56,531 bases of DNA from Gammaproteobacteria bacterium (GCA_016744375.1 JADGEM010000024.1:1-56531), one strand, 5' to 3'. Shown: positions 29,773 through 39,453, counted from the stretch's first letter. Program-made: numbers and translations. Notes: generated by a model not told the origin, from the letters alone.

Positions 29773-31123
29773 TCACCCCTTTCGCCTCACGTGTCAGTTT
29801 GAATATAACCGGGCTTAATAAAAGCAAGGCTATTAAATTTGGTAATGCCATGAGAGCATTCAGGGTGTCTGCCAGCAGCCAAATAAAGGTTAAGTCACCC
29901 ATTGCCCCCACTGGCACAGCAATAATCCACAACACTCTGAAAATCAGGACAGAACGAATACCAAATAAATATTCGGTACAACGCTCACCATAAACACTCC
30001 AGCCCAGAATTGTCGTAAATGCAAAGACAGCCTGGGCTAAGGTTACGACCACACCGCCCATTTCGGGCATTACCTGGTCAAACGCTGCAATGGTCAATGC
30101 TGCACCTTTTATTCCCGAGGTCCATACTCCGGTTAAAACAATGGCCAGACCAGTGATACTGCAAACAATAATCGTATCAATAAAAGTACCCAGCATGGCG
30201 ATGGTCCCCTGGCGAACCGGATCATTTGTTTTTGCAGCGGCATGGGCAATGGGTGCACTGCCTAATCCAGCTTCATTGGAAAAAATACCTCGGGCAACCC
30301 CCCACTGGATTGCCATGATAATGGTTGCACCGGCAAAACCACCCGTTGCTGCAACTGGTGAAAATGCACTTTCTACAATGAGTTCCAAAGCCGCAGGTAT
30401 CTCTGAAAAGTGAGTAATTAAGACCACCAGGCCGGCAGAGACATAAGCCAGAGCCATAAATGGGACCAGTTTTCCAGCAACCTGTGCTATCCGTTTAATA
30501 CCGCCCAGAACAACCGCTCCGGTTAATAATAATAAAACCAGCCCCGTCACCCAAAGTGGAATGTCAAACTGTGCCTGTAAGGCTGTTGCAACAGAATTGG
30601 CCTGTACGGTATTGCCAATACCAAAAGACGCTAAAGCTCCAAAAAGAGCAAAAAGAAAGCCAAGCCAGAGCCATTTTTTACCCAGACCATTTTTAATATA
30701 ATACATCGGCCCACCCAAATAACTGCCATTTTCATCAACTTCACGGTAATGAACAGCACAAACGGCTTCAGCATATTTTGTCGCCATACCAATCAAAGCC
30801 GTTATCCACATCCAGAGCAAAGCCCCAGGGCCACCAATAAAAATCGCTGTTGCAACACCTGTAATATTTCCGGTGCCAATCGTCGCAGATAAGGAGGTCA
30901 TCAGAGCATTAAAGGGGGAAATTTCACCCTCAACAGCGTCTTTATCCTGAATCGTTTTATCTCGTCCGGACCAGAGTAGCTTGAACCCCTGCTTTATATT
31001 CAGCAATGGCATAAAGCGTAGACCAACCATTAAAAAGATCCCTGTTCCAAAGATCATGAACAACATGGGTTTCCCCCAAACCAGACCGTTCAGCGCATTT
31101 AACAGATCGGTAATCAGCTCCAT
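29759..31123 (-). CDS. Alanine/glycine:cation symporter (AGCS family)
   Basis: This inner-membrane transporter moves alanine or glycine with Na+ or H+. About 11 hydrophobic segments are visible. The AGCS blocks SATIGTGNITGVATAI, GGPMYYIKNGLG and GVARGIFSNEAGLGSAPIAHAA are intact. At 454 residues it is a typical AgcS/DagA-like protein. AAGGATGAA precedes the ATG. It stands alone. Glycine import would supply the ThiO glycine oxidase encoded nearby, but no sequence feature proves the link. Confidence 0.94.
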   Translation of the reverse strand: MELITDLLNALNGLVWGKPMLFMIFGTGIFLMVGLRFMPLLNIKQGFKLLWSGRDKTIQDKDAVEGEISPFNALMTSLSATIGTGNITGVATAIFIGGPGALLWMWITALIGMATKYAEAVCAVHYREVDENGSYLGGPMYYIKNGLGKKWLWLGFLFALFGALASFGIGNTVQANSVATALQAQFDIPLWVTGLVLLLLTGAVVLGGIKRIAQVAGKLVPFMALAYVSAGLVVLITHFSEIPAALELIVESAFSPVAATGGFAGATIIMAIQWGVARGIFSNEAGLGSAPIAHAAAKTNDPVRQGTIAMLGTFIDTIIVCSITGLAIVLTGVWTSGIKGAALTIAAFDQVMPEMGGVVVTLAQAVFAFTTILGWSVYGERCTEYLFGIRSVLIFRVLWIIAVPVGAMGDLTFIWLLADTLNALMALPNLIALLLLSPVIFKLTREAKGVKAKV

Positions 31124-31290
31124 TTTTCATCCTTATATTCTTTATTTGTGTCATTTTTTGAAATATTATACCTAAGCATATAAAATCATTTAATCTGAAC
31201 TTTATAACGCATCACTCATCACTTATCAACCTGGAATAATCAGTCAGGACTTAACCACTTAGAACTTAAAACCCGAACTCAGGACTTCTT

Positions 31291-32151
31291 ATGCTTCCAT
31301 TTTTAATTATTCAACCTCAGGTCACTCAGGCTCTGGCAGAAGATATTGGGTCTGGTGATATTACTGCCGCTTTAATCCCTGAAAAAAATCAGTCAACCGC
31401 CCATTTAATTTGCAGAGAAGCCGCTGTTTTATGTGGAAAACAATGGTTTAATGAAGTATTTCAACAACTCGATAAAGGATCAGGGTCTCCAGTCAATATA
31501 GTCTGGCATTTTGATGATGGTGAAAACATAGCGGCAGATCAATGCATCTGCACCCTGACGGGCAGCGCCAGAAGCATTTTAACCGGGGAGCGTACTGCAA
31601 TTAATTTTTTGCAAACACTTTCAGGCACAGCGACGACAACTGCCGGCTATATTAAACATCTACAAGGAAGTCCGATTAAGCTCCTTGATACCCGAAAAAC
31701 AATCCCCGGTTTAAGAGAGGCCCAAAAATATGCCGTTTTCTGCGGCGGCGGCAGTAATCATCGACATGGTTTATTTGATGGAATATTGATTAAAGAAAAC
31801 CATATTATGGCTGCTGGATCAATTTCAAATGCCATAGAAACTGCACGTGCCAACAGTCCTCATACACTTAAAATTGAAATAGAAGTGGAAACTCTTACAG
31901 AACTGCAGGAAGCATTAGCTGCCAGGGCTGACATTTTACTGCTGGATAATATGGACAATGACCTGCTGCGACAAGCGGTTTCACTCAATCAGTCAAATAT
32001 AAATCCAGCTAAGCTGGAAGTTTCCGGCAACATTACTCACGAAAGACTGGGAGATTTAGCACAGATTGGCGTTGATTATATCTCAACGGGCGCTATCACA
32101 AAACACTTGAGGGCCATTGATTTTTCTCTACGCTTTGAAAAAACATCTTAA
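31291..32151 (+). CDS. nadC: Nicotinate-nucleotide pyrophosphorylase (carboxylating)
   Basis: NadC converts quinolinate and PRPP to nicotinate mononucleotide in de novo NAD synthesis. Family blocks are AEDIGSGDITAALIP at the start, LTGERTAINFLQTLSGTAT, DTRKTIPGLREAQKYAV, GGGSNHRHGLFDGILIKENH and ISTGAITKHL. Length 286 is normal. AGGA lies 9 bases upstream of the ATG. Its stop codon and that of thiO, read from the other strand, overlap as TTAA. nadA and nadB are not in the window. Confidence 0.97.
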   Translation: MLPFLIIQPQVTQALAEDIGSGDITAALIPEKNQSTAHLICREAAVLCGKQWFNEVFQQLDKGSGSPVNIVWHFDDGENIAADQCICTLTGSARSILTGERTAINFLQTLSGTATTTAGYIKHLQGSPIKLLDTRKTIPGLREAQKYAVFCGGGSNHRHGLFDGILIKENHIMAAGSISNAIETARANSPHTLKIEIEVETLTELQEALAARADILLLDNMDNDLLRQAVSLNQSNINPAKLEVSGNITHERLGDLAQIGVDYISTGAITKHLRAIDFSLRFEKTS

Positions 32152-33290
32152 ATCGCTAAGCGCAGATCGATGTCTTTGCTATCACTAACCAGACGTTCTT
32201 CAGTCAGTCTATAGGGTATCGGGTCAACGATTGCTTTCTGCCCTAACAGCTGGTTAACCAGCAGCTGGCATGATGCCAGACCAATAACAACCCCATTGCG
32301 AAAGTGCCCGGCATTAAGATACAAGTTCTTTAGTTCAGGATGCTCTCCAATATAAGGCACTCCGTCAATTGAACCGGGACGCAGACCTGCCCATTGTTTT
32401 TCCACAGGATAATTTCTTAGAGCAGGAATAATTCGACAGGCTTCCTGCCTTAACTCCTGCAGCACATCATCGGTGGTGGTTTTATCAAAATCATTGAATT
32501 CAAGTGTACTACCCAGTACCACTCGACCATCCTTGCGAGGGATAACATAACGTCCTTTACTTAAAACAATTCTTGAGACCACTCCGGGCTCTGCCTTAAA
32601 AACAATCATCTGGCCCTTAACCGGGGCAATCTTAGGTGTCTTGATCCATTTTTCTAATAAGCGGGCACTCCATGCACCGCCTGCCACAACAACCTGATCC
32701 CCATAAAAAGAACCTTTGTCAGTCAGAACACCATTAACACACCCCTTTTCACTAATAAAAGATAGGGCCTGTGTTTGTTGTTCAATAGTGACCCCTAAAC
32801 GAAGTAAATCTTCTTGCAATGCTCTGACCAGCCTGGGGTTTCTAACTTGCGCAATTGATGGCGTAAACCAGCCTGTTTTATCAGAATCAGGCGCTAGACC
32901 CAGACCTGGTTCAATTCTTCTTAAATCCTCACCGGATAAAGTATCAAAATCATAACCTTGTTTTTGTTCCCATAAACTGGCCTGCTCAAGCTCTTCTTCA
33001 ATGTCCAGATACAATAAACCACTTTCGGTATATTCCGGATCAACACCAGAATTCAAATGAATTTCATTCAAGTTTTCAGGGTAATTTTTTTGACCCCACT
33101 TTGCCAGACGGGTCACAGGCTCACTATAACGCCAGGGGTAAAGTGGTGAAATAATACCACCACCGGCCCAGGAAGATTCCTGACCCGCATACCCCTGTTC
33201 GATAATAGTAACAGAGATACCCGCTTTACAGAGTATGCGGGCCGTGAGCATGCCGATAATACCGGCACCAATAATAATTGTCTTGTTCAT
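32148..33290 (-). CDS. thiO: Glycine oxidase ThiO
   Basis: This FAD-dependent amine oxidase of the DAO family oxidises glycine to iminoglycine, used for the thiazole of thiamine. The N-terminal dinucleotide fold is IIGAGIIGMLTARILCKAGISVTIIE. QESSWAGGGIISPLYPW is the ThiO signature after the FAD motif. Further blocks are VVAGGAWSARLL, GRYVIPRKDGRVVLGSTLE and the C-terminal GHFRNGVVIGLASCQLL. Length 380 is normal. No thiS, thiG or TPP riboswitch lies nearby, so the thiamine role rests on the family. The gene is convergent with nadC. Confidence 0.93.
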   Translation of the reverse strand: MNKTIIIGAGIIGMLTARILCKAGISVTIIEQGYAGQESSWAGGGIISPLYPWRYSEPVTRLAKWGQKNYPENLNEIHLNSGVDPEYTESGLLYLDIEEELEQASLWEQKQGYDFDTLSGEDLRRIEPGLGLAPDSDKTGWFTPSIAQVRNPRLVRALQEDLLRLGVTIEQQTQALSFISEKGCVNGVLTDKGSFYGDQVVVAGGAWSARLLEKWIKTPKIAPVKGQMIVFKAEPGVVSRIVLSKGRYVIPRKDGRVVLGSTLEFNDFDKTTTDDVLQELRQEACRIIPALRNYPVEKQWAGLRPGSIDGVPYIGEHPELKNLYLNAGHFRNGVVIGLASCQLLVNQLLGQKAIVDPIPYRLTEERLVSDSKDIDLRLAI

Positions 33291-33308
33291 AGAGATAGAA
33301 TTTTAACC

Positions 33309-33351
33309 AAAAAAGGGAATGGAGGGAATAAAAAATAATTCCACCATCCCC
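33309..33351 (-). terminator. Intrinsic terminator of the minor-pilin operon
   Basis: On the minus strand GGGGATGGTGGAAT pairs with ATTCCCTCCATTCCC (about 14 bp with one mismatch, one bulge and one wobble) across an 8-base T-rich loop, then runs into TTTTTT. It is 40 bases downstream of the pilE stop and is the best intrinsic terminator of this operon. Confidence 0.75.
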
Positions 33352-33390
33352 TATATTGATAAAATAAGTGAAACTTATAAAAAAAGAACC

Positions 33391-33825
33391 TTAATCTACG
33401 CTCCAGCCTATACTCCATGTACTGCCATTGGACCATTCTTCAGTACCGTCTGATCCCAGGCGAAAGGCTTTAGCATCATCATCAGCCTGAGTGCCTGTAG
33501 CCGTAGCGGTCAACTGATAACAACTTGTTATAGGACAGCCTCCGCTTGCACCACTAATCGCAATGGAAAACTTCCCATCCTTACTGCTTGAGTCAATATC
33601 TACATCTGTCATGGTCGTCGTATAACTGGCATTACTGGCATAGAACACTTCCATTTTCTGTGCTCCATCCAATAATGCTGCAGTGCCATCTGCACGTCCG
33701 GCAGCAAGAACATGCTCCCTGTAACCTGGCACAGCAATCGAAGCCAGGATAGCAATAATAGCAACGATGATCATTAGCTCTATGAGAGAAAAGCCCCCCG
33801 CTTGTATGATTTTATTATTATTCAT
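33391..33825 (-). CDS. pilE: Type IV pilin PilE-like (minor pilin)
   Basis: The class III signal is QAGG-FSLIELMIIVAIIAILASIAVPGY: a short leader, cleavage after Gly, Phe at +1 and Glu at +5, then the hydrophobic helix. The mature domain has an early ALLDGAQKMEVFYASNASY block. The only two cysteines are four residues apart (CPITSC), much closer than in major pilins. I start it at the ATG at 33825 (144 residues) because GGAGG lies just upstream; the longer open frame starts inside pilY1. It overlaps the pilY1 stop by 8 bp and is the last gene of the operon, the usual place for the minor pilin PilE. Confidence 0.93.
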   Translation of the reverse strand: MNNNKIIQAGGFSLIELMIIVAIIAILASIAVPGYREHVLAAGRADGTAALLDGAQKMEVFYASNASYTTTMTDVDIDSSSKDGKFSIAISGASGGCPITSCYQLTATATGTQADDDAKAFRLGSDGTEEWSNGSTWSIGWSVD

Positions 33826-36748
33826 CAAGAACCTCCTCCCAGAAAATGGCATGGAAACGGTCATCCCATTCAGCAATGTCTTCAAGACCAACAATAGCAC
33901 GTGTCTTTTTCTCACCAAAGACGAGTCCGGGTGAGGGTGGCAGACCAGGGATTTTTAGTCCTCCTGGGGTACGATCACTTTTTGCCAGAGTTGAATCGTC
34001 ACCATCAAATTCTGCAAAAACAGCCGTCGCATCAGTCAGACTAACAGCGTACAGGTTTGATATACCAATGGCACTATTAATCACACAGCGATCAATATCA
34101 TCTGTTAACTCACTGCTGAAGGTTGTAAACAACACGACTGAAGCATACAGTTTTGCTTTTGAAAATGACTTTTCTGCCTCACTTAAATCAATAAACCAGC
34201 CAGAATCACCTTTTACTAACACTGAATTCTCTAGCTTTTCAGTTGCAGTACCATCCTGAACCAAATTCGCTGTGGCATTATAGAGTTCACCGCCATTTGT
34301 TCCTGCCACAAAGAAGCCCGAGGCATCCACAGAGGCATTACTTTCGTAAGCACCGACATTATGATAATCAATGGTTTCTCCAGCGTCTTTGACGCCATTA
34401 CCATTGGTATCATCTAAGGGGGCTCTCCAGACTGCTTTATCCTGAATCATATAAAAACGATCAATAACAGCAGTACTTTTAGGGTTAGGACGATTACCTG
34501 AACCAATTAAAATGGGGAGATACTGTGCACTGCCTTTAGAGAAAAAGCCGACTTCCGGTGTATTGAAAAAACGTCTGAAATCACTGCTGGTCGCATCCGC
34601 ATTAATATCAGCGATAACACTACCAGAGAAAGTATGGTCAATAAATTTACTATCCGGTATATCAACACGAATAATACGCCCACCAACACCCGCAGCATAG
34701 AGACGATCGATAACACCATTGGCATTAATATCAACTGCCAAGATATCTCCTGCGATACCATTTTTCATATCAGTAATATTCAGGTCAGCCCCTGTATTAC
34801 TAATATCCTTAATTAGAGCACCTGTTACAGGATTAATGATAAAAATAGAATTGCCCTCGGTATCATCAACACGAATGGTCGTTGCATCCTGATTTTCATC
34901 ATAACCACCGCCAAACACCAGGACATCTTCTTCACCACCGCCCGTGCCGGAAAAATTCATTTTTACAAAAAGAGGCTTAGACCAGGTTTGCCCCATATTG
35001 GTAAAACCAGTACTGGTATTATCAATCTTCCAGGCAAAAACAGGACTGCTGCGACTGGTAATATCCAGGGCATAATAAGCATGACCTCCACGGCGCATAC
35101 CGAAAACAAGGTATTTATTGCTTCCTACTTCATAACTTGTTATCGGTCCATCAAGACCATAATAAGGTATTGTATCTTCGGCATTAGTAAAAATCGTTGG
35201 CAGCCCAGACAATAAATCTTGAGGAATAAAGCTCCAGACTTCAGTACCATCTGAGGTATTGATCGCTTTTAAAATACCATCGGTGCCTGTGACAAAGACT
35301 AGATCACCACCACTATACTCAACAACAACTGGCTTAGAATGTAACAGCGCACCCATTTTACCTTCAAGAGATTCAACATCTGGATGAGTGGCACTAATAT
35401 CAATCCAGTTAACCCAGTTTAGTACAGCTGTTCTTTCAGGAGTCGATGCTAACATCGCCGCAGTAATAGTAGAGTTGCTATCAGTCACCCGATTAACATC
35501 CTCTGTCAATCGAGGCTCACCGGCATCAATATTACTGTACAATACTCTTGTGCCTGTCATATGAGATGCGGCTCCGCCAACCAGAGCTTTAGCTTCATCT
35601 GAAGCACCCGAATTCCACAAGTCATTGGAATCCACAAAGGCCAGAGTATCGGGGTCAGTTACAGAAACATCCGAGTCATTCATGATTTTGATACCATCAT
35701 CATCGGTTGAAAACTTATATTTTTTTAAATTACCTTTCCAGAACTTATTGACTCCAGGCTCAAAAATCGGAACATAAACAAACTCACCACTCACTGCCGT
35801 ATCGCTCGGATTAAAAGGAATCACTGGAGCATTATAGGTATACTCAATATTTGTTATAGCTCCTGCAATAATAGTTTTAAAAACCTCAGCTAATTCATCC
35901 GCGCTGGTGGCAGGATAGTAGCGATTTTCAGCTGATGGTCCACCGTTATCAGCAACGCTTTTCATAAAATTTTCAAGTGCCACATCAGAGGTATCAAAAC
36001 CAATGGTATGAGTCGTAATATTCTGCTTTTTACCCTCTGCAAGTCCTGTATCCCAGGCACCACCAGTTTTCAAATCGGCAGCATAGCCCCAGGCTGAAAT
36101 TTCTCTAGCACACTGGCCATCAGCCCCGCGTGATAAGGTATCGCTTGCACAAGTATCACTTGCTGTTGGGTATGTAGTCAATGTATTAGAATTTGGACGA
36201 CCATCCGTCAACAACACTATATGATTAGAACGGCACCAATTATTTTTTGGATCAGTGCCAATCGGGGATGTTTGCCCTGATAAGTCATCTTTAAACCAGT
36301 CTACTCCTGTAGATATTGCCAATACAGTCGGTGTTCCTCCACCATGTACAGTAGTGTCAACCGATGCTTTCAATGCAATACGATGATCAGCAACAAGTTT
36401 AAAGTCACTCAAAACTCTGATACCGGTCGTACCAGCGGTGTAGCCTAAAAGACCGGCAGTAATATTCTCCATATCCGTATCATCAAATAAATCTTTTAAC
36501 GCTGCTCTTAGACGATAGTTACGTTGTGTCGGATCTGTATCTGGAACCCAATTACTGTCTGTATCCCATCCCATACTACCGGATTCATCCAGAATAAAGA
36601 GGACATTGGGCGGCAAAGGTGTGGGGGGTTCCTCAACATAAATTTCGACATCATCTGCAAATACAGAATTTGACATCAACACTCCCAAAGCCAGGCTGTT
36701 AAGCAGAATTTTGCTTAATGTGCCTTGAATTTTATTTTTCTGTAACAT
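33818..36748 (-). CDS. pilY1: PilY1-like type IV pilus adhesin / assembly factor
   Basis: PilY1 is exported, sits at the pilus tip and counteracts retraction. A signal peptide (about 1-31, ending SNSVFA) leads to an N-terminal von Willebrand A domain with the MIDAS start LFILDESGSMG (Asp54, Ser56, Ser58) and VLLTDGRPNS. The C-terminal half (about 440-960) is the PilY1 beta-propeller with VVEYSGGDLVFVTGTDG, FGMRRGGHAYYALDIT and a Ca-binding-type loop DINANGVIDRLYAAG. At 976 residues it is shorter than P. aeruginosa PilY1 (~1160). AAGGAG precedes the ATG. It follows pilX and runs into pilE. Confidence 0.94.
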   Translation of the reverse strand: MLQKNKIQGTLSKILLNSLALGVLMSNSVFADDVEIYVEEPPTPLPPNVLFILDESGSMGWDTDSNWVPDTDPTQRNYRLRAALKDLFDDTDMENITAGLLGYTAGTTGIRVLSDFKLVADHRIALKASVDTTVHGGGTPTVLAISTGVDWFKDDLSGQTSPIGTDPKNNWCRSNHIVLLTDGRPNSNTLTTYPTASDTCASDTLSRGADGQCAREISAWGYAADLKTGGAWDTGLAEGKKQNITTHTIGFDTSDVALENFMKSVADNGGPSAENRYYPATSADELAEVFKTIIAGAITNIEYTYNAPVIPFNPSDTAVSGEFVYVPIFEPGVNKFWKGNLKKYKFSTDDDGIKIMNDSDVSVTDPDTLAFVDSNDLWNSGASDEAKALVGGAASHMTGTRVLYSNIDAGEPRLTEDVNRVTDSNSTITAAMLASTPERTAVLNWVNWIDISATHPDVESLEGKMGALLHSKPVVVEYSGGDLVFVTGTDGILKAINTSDGTEVWSFIPQDLLSGLPTIFTNAEDTIPYYGLDGPITSYEVGSNKYLVFGMRRGGHAYYALDITSRSSPVFAWKIDNTSTGFTNMGQTWSKPLFVKMNFSGTGGGEEDVLVFGGGYDENQDATTIRVDDTEGNSIFIINPVTGALIKDISNTGADLNITDMKNGIAGDILAVDINANGVIDRLYAAGVGGRIIRVDIPDSKFIDHTFSGSVIADINADATSSDFRRFFNTPEVGFFSKGSAQYLPILIGSGNRPNPKSTAVIDRFYMIQDKAVWRAPLDDTNGNGVKDAGETIDYHNVGAYESNASVDASGFFVAGTNGGELYNATANLVQDGTATEKLENSVLVKGDSGWFIDLSEAEKSFSKAKLYASVVLFTTFSSELTDDIDRCVINSAIGISNLYAVSLTDATAVFAEFDGDDSTLAKSDRTPGGLKIPGLPPSPGLVFGEKKTRAIVGLEDIAEWDDRFHAIFWEEVLDE

Positions 36749-36811
36749 TTGTCTTTCTCCTTAACACTATCTCAGTGTCATTTTCCAGAACGGTATCCTG
36801 AGCATCAAATA

Positions 36812-37312
36812 CTAATCACGAATTAGTGCAACCTGCATGCGACCATGTGTTTTTGCGCCTGAGTTATCCACTTTTCCAAAAGCATCTGCATTAAATTTTA
36901 AGGTCACAATATTGAGACCATATCCAGAGTACTTGTATTGCCCGGGTGTGCTTTTTTCAACAAAATCCATCCTGACATCAGCTGACAGGTCAGGCTGGTT
37001 CGTCACACCACTTGAAACAAAATAATTACTGTTCATTGTTGGGGCAGCGGCAATGGTCAATGGACGACTGACCTCAGGATCGGGTCCAAGCAGTCTGGCA
37101 AAAGCACTTTCCTGTGACTGAAAACTGAGCATTTTATGCTGATGATTGGCTGCAATTTTTGTTTCCAGCATACTATTTTTCATCGCACTGACACTCAATA
37201 GGGTTAATATCATCAAAAAGACCATACTCATAAGTAGTGCAGCACCTTGCTGCCTTCTGAACCCGCCTGAATGATGCTTATCAGAGCGATGCTTGATTGA
37301 ATAGTGACACAT
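36812..37312 (-). CDS. pilX: Minor pilin PilX
   Basis: PilX is a minor pilin that helps prime pilus assembly. The leader ends FRRQQG, and the helix begins AALLMSMVFLMILTLLSVSAMKNSMLETKIAANHQ. As is usual for PilX, there is no Glu at +5. The region after the helix (MLETKIAANH) is the PilX N-terminal domain signature. Length is 166 residues. The gene lies between pilW (38 bp) and pilY1 (63 bp) in the expected order. The leader of 22 residues is fairly long, so the ATG could lie farther in; no better start is seen. Confidence 0.9.
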   Translation of the reverse strand: MCHYSIKHRSDKHHSGGFRRQQGAALLMSMVFLMILTLLSVSAMKNSMLETKIAANHQHKMLSFQSQESAFARLLGPDPEVSRPLTIAAAPTMNSNYFVSSGVTNQPDLSADVRMDFVEKSTPGQYKYSGYGLNIVTLKFNADAFGKVDNSGAKTHGRMQVALIRD

Positions 37313-37350
37313 AGTACTTACCTTTTTCTTTTATAATCGACTAAAACAGT

Positions 37351-38169
37351 CTATTGTCTGCTCACTGTGGTATTTAAATTACGCAACACAACGGTTGTAT
37401 TCACTGACTTATAATGATGTGTCGTATCAGGTAATGCAAAAGAGCTCCCCAATAAATTCATATTACTTGGAAGTGTTCCCTGAAATTCAGACGGGACTTC
37501 TGTATCTTGATCCGCCCTCACGATCATTCCAACTCGAATGGCCGTAATCGTAGCCCATTGGGCTCCAGCTACATTCTGTGCCGACAGATACTGATTAGCA
37601 AAACCATCATCATCAGTATCAACACCATAAAGGACACGCATTCGCACAATACCTGAAACCATGGGACGCTTAACCCCTGCTTCAACTCTTTCGCAATAAA
37701 GTACATCTTCACCATCAGCATCTTGATCGATATAAAAACGAACAGTTGTGGTCGCAGTGACTGGAGCACTGTCACTGCAGGGAGCGGGGCCTGAAGCATA
37801 GCGTACAGCAATAATGCTGGAACCATTATCATCTTTATCAACAATTCCAGTGGTCGAGCCACTACTGCTACCATCAGCAGCAACTAAGGGAAAGGTTCGA
37901 TCACCATCGTCAACATCATCAGCATAATTAGTAGGGGAATCAGCGGATGAAGGGATTTCACGACCGGCCATAACCAAATGATAACGTAAGTCATTAGTTG
38001 CAAAGCTGGCATTCTCATTACCCAATGCCACAGCCTCTCGAAAGCGGTAAGTGTTTTGGCTTGACATATAAACACCACCAATGCCTCCCATAACAATCAA
38101 GCCGATAACACTGGCAATCAATAGTGTAATCAGTGAATAGCCACCATTTTTTTGTCTCTGCATTCTCAT
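37351..38169 (-). CDS. pilW: Minor pilin PilW, with Thr at position +5
   Basis: This is the position and architecture of PilW: a 10-residue leader MRMQRQKNGG, cleavage, then a hydrophobic helix YSLITLLIASVIGLIVMGGI and a GVYMSSQNTYRFREA block common to PilW. Unusually, residue +5 of the mature pilin is Thr (codon ACA) instead of the conserved Glu. +1 is Tyr. The 272-residue length fits PilW. The start ATG overlaps the pilV stop as ATGA. The rest of the gene is intact, so it is not a decayed copy. Confidence 0.88.
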   Translation of the reverse strand: MRMQRQKNGGYSLITLLIASVIGLIVMGGIGGVYMSSQNTYRFREAVALGNENASFATNDLRYHLVMAGREIPSSADSPTNYADDVDDGDRTFPLVAADGSSSGSTTGIVDKDDNGSSIIAVRYASGPAPCSDSAPVTATTTVRFYIDQDADGEDVLYCERVEAGVKRPMVSGIVRMRVLYGVDTDDDGFANQYLSAQNVAGAQWATITAIRVGMIVRADQDTEVPSEFQGTLPSNMNLLGSSFALPDTTHHYKSVNTTVVLRNLNTTVSRQ

Positions 38170-38687
38170 TGTGCTGGTGCTCCTGGAACAATGGTCATTA
38201 CAACGTCTTCATTATTTCCATTTTGGTTAGTCCAATTTATCGTGATCAAAAAGCTTGAATTTGGTGTACAGGCATCAGCATCTGCCGTATCACTATCATT
38301 ACAGGCAATACTCAATGTGCCTTCCGGCAAGGCATCTTTAACCCCATTTGCACAGCGAATTTCCCATAAATCATAACTTGCCATATCTGAGATTGAACAA
38401 TTAGCAGCGTCGCTTAAAGAGCCATTTGGCGGCATTGCACACCTTGTTGGCATTGCCGGGCAGGCCCCTATTGCCGCCGAAACATAATTATTATCTGCAC
38501 TGACATTTGCTTTAATACGTTCTGCGATGGAGCTTGCCAAATCAGTTGCATTGGAGCGATAACCCGCATGGCTGGAATTTTGTAAGGCCGTTATTTGCAA
38601 TTTAGCCAGGCCCAGTAAGCCAATCCCGACCACCACCACGGCAACCATTACTTCAATTAATGAAAAACCTTTATTATTTTTAATCAC
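38166..38687 (-). CDS. pilV: Minor pilin PilV
   Basis: The class III signal NNKG-FSLIEVMVAVVVVGIGLLGLAKLQ has Glu at +5 and the PilV-typical GIGLLGLAKLQ. It is followed by NSSHAGYRSNATDLASSIAERIKAN. I start it at a GTG (38687, 173 residues): AAAGGG lies 8 bases upstream and gives a short leader. The longer frame begins at a GTG (38696) that overlaps this ribosome site. Several Cys residues in the C-terminal half (CPAMPTRC, CSISD, CANG, CNDS, CTPNSS) suggest disulfides in the periplasm. It overlaps pilW by 4 bases. Confidence 0.92.
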   Translation of the reverse strand: MIKNNKGFSLIEVMVAVVVVGIGLLGLAKLQITALQNSSHAGYRSNATDLASSIAERIKANVSADNNYVSAAIGACPAMPTRCAMPPNGSLSDAANCSISDMASYDLWEIRCANGVKDALPEGTLSIACNDSDTADADACTPNSSFLITINWTNQNGNNEDVVMTIVPGAPAQ

Positions 38688-38750
38688 AAGCCGCACCCTT
38701 TATTTTAACTATTATCTCAGCTTTTATATTAAGAACCGCATGCCTCATCT

Positions 38751-39263
38751 TTAACATGGATCCTCTTTAACGTGGGGCCTCCCGGTCAGGGAAAAGCAAA
38801 CATACCGGGTCGTATCCGATGCTGCAATTGTAAAAAAATCACCATCTATATCAAAATCAGCAGATGCACGCCCCGAAGGCCTGTAGCGCATGCCGCTGGA
38901 AGCACCTGCAGCGGCTGTAATGCTGACATTAGGATTACTCACATTGTATGTAAGCAATACCTGCTCACCTCCATCTTTGCTACCATTATTATTGACATCA
39001 ATAAAAACTTCCCAGCCATCGTTCCACCCGGATGATAAATTGACAAGTGCAACATCCGCTTCACGCTTGATGGCTTCACTGCGAGCATACACAAGACTTG
39101 AATGCAAATCACTGACCACAGTTGAAGCTGCCGTACCTTCGATCAAACTCATAAAACCGGGGCCGGCAACTGTAACAAGAACACCTGCAATAATAATAGT
39201 TATCAAGAGTTCAACGAGAGAGAAGCCACGAGTATGACTTATTAATGGTGATCTTATCTTCAC
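38751..39263 (-). CDS. fimT: Pseudopilin of the GspH/FimT family
   Basis: This is the first gene of the minor-pilin operon, the usual place of fimT or fimU. The class III signal SHTRG-FSLVELLITIIIAGVLVTVAGPGF has Glu at +5. The block VSDLHSSLVYARSEAIKREADVAL is the GspH/FimT domain hallmark. Length 170 is normal; it ends in a Cys. The GTG start (39263) has GAGGT 6 bases upstream. The sequence does not decide between the names FimT and FimU. Confidence 0.9.
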   Translation of the reverse strand: MKIRSPLISHTRGFSLVELLITIIIAGVLVTVAGPGFMSLIEGTAASTVVSDLHSSLVYARSEAIKREADVALVNLSSGWNDGWEVFIDVNNNGSKDGGEQVLLTYNVSNPNVSITAAAGASSGMRYRPSGRASADFDIDGDFFTIAASDTTRYVCFSLTGRPHVKEDPC

Positions 39264-39453
39264 TTGCTTACCTCTTATCTGAAAGCCAAAATGATTTATC
39301 TGAAAGCCAAATTATTCCGTAATATGAGCAATTGATAATTCTTTGTAGTTTATTTATACCGCTAACAGTTTCGATTGTCACCTGGTTTAAGATAACTGGT
39401 TATTTATACACGATAAGCCATTATTATTGCCTTAATTCTGTGAGCTGGTTCTC

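Noticed and set aside
31124..31290. Glycine riboswitch before the alanine/glycine symporter, given the nearby glycine oxidase
   Set aside because: The 167-bp spacer is AT-rich, with no glycine-aptamer-like conserved core, and the symporter has an ordinary ribosome site.
33826..33918. Longer PilE with 31 more N-terminal residues
   Set aside because: This part overlaps pilY1, and a strong GGAGG stands before the ATG at 33825 that gives the normal short leader.
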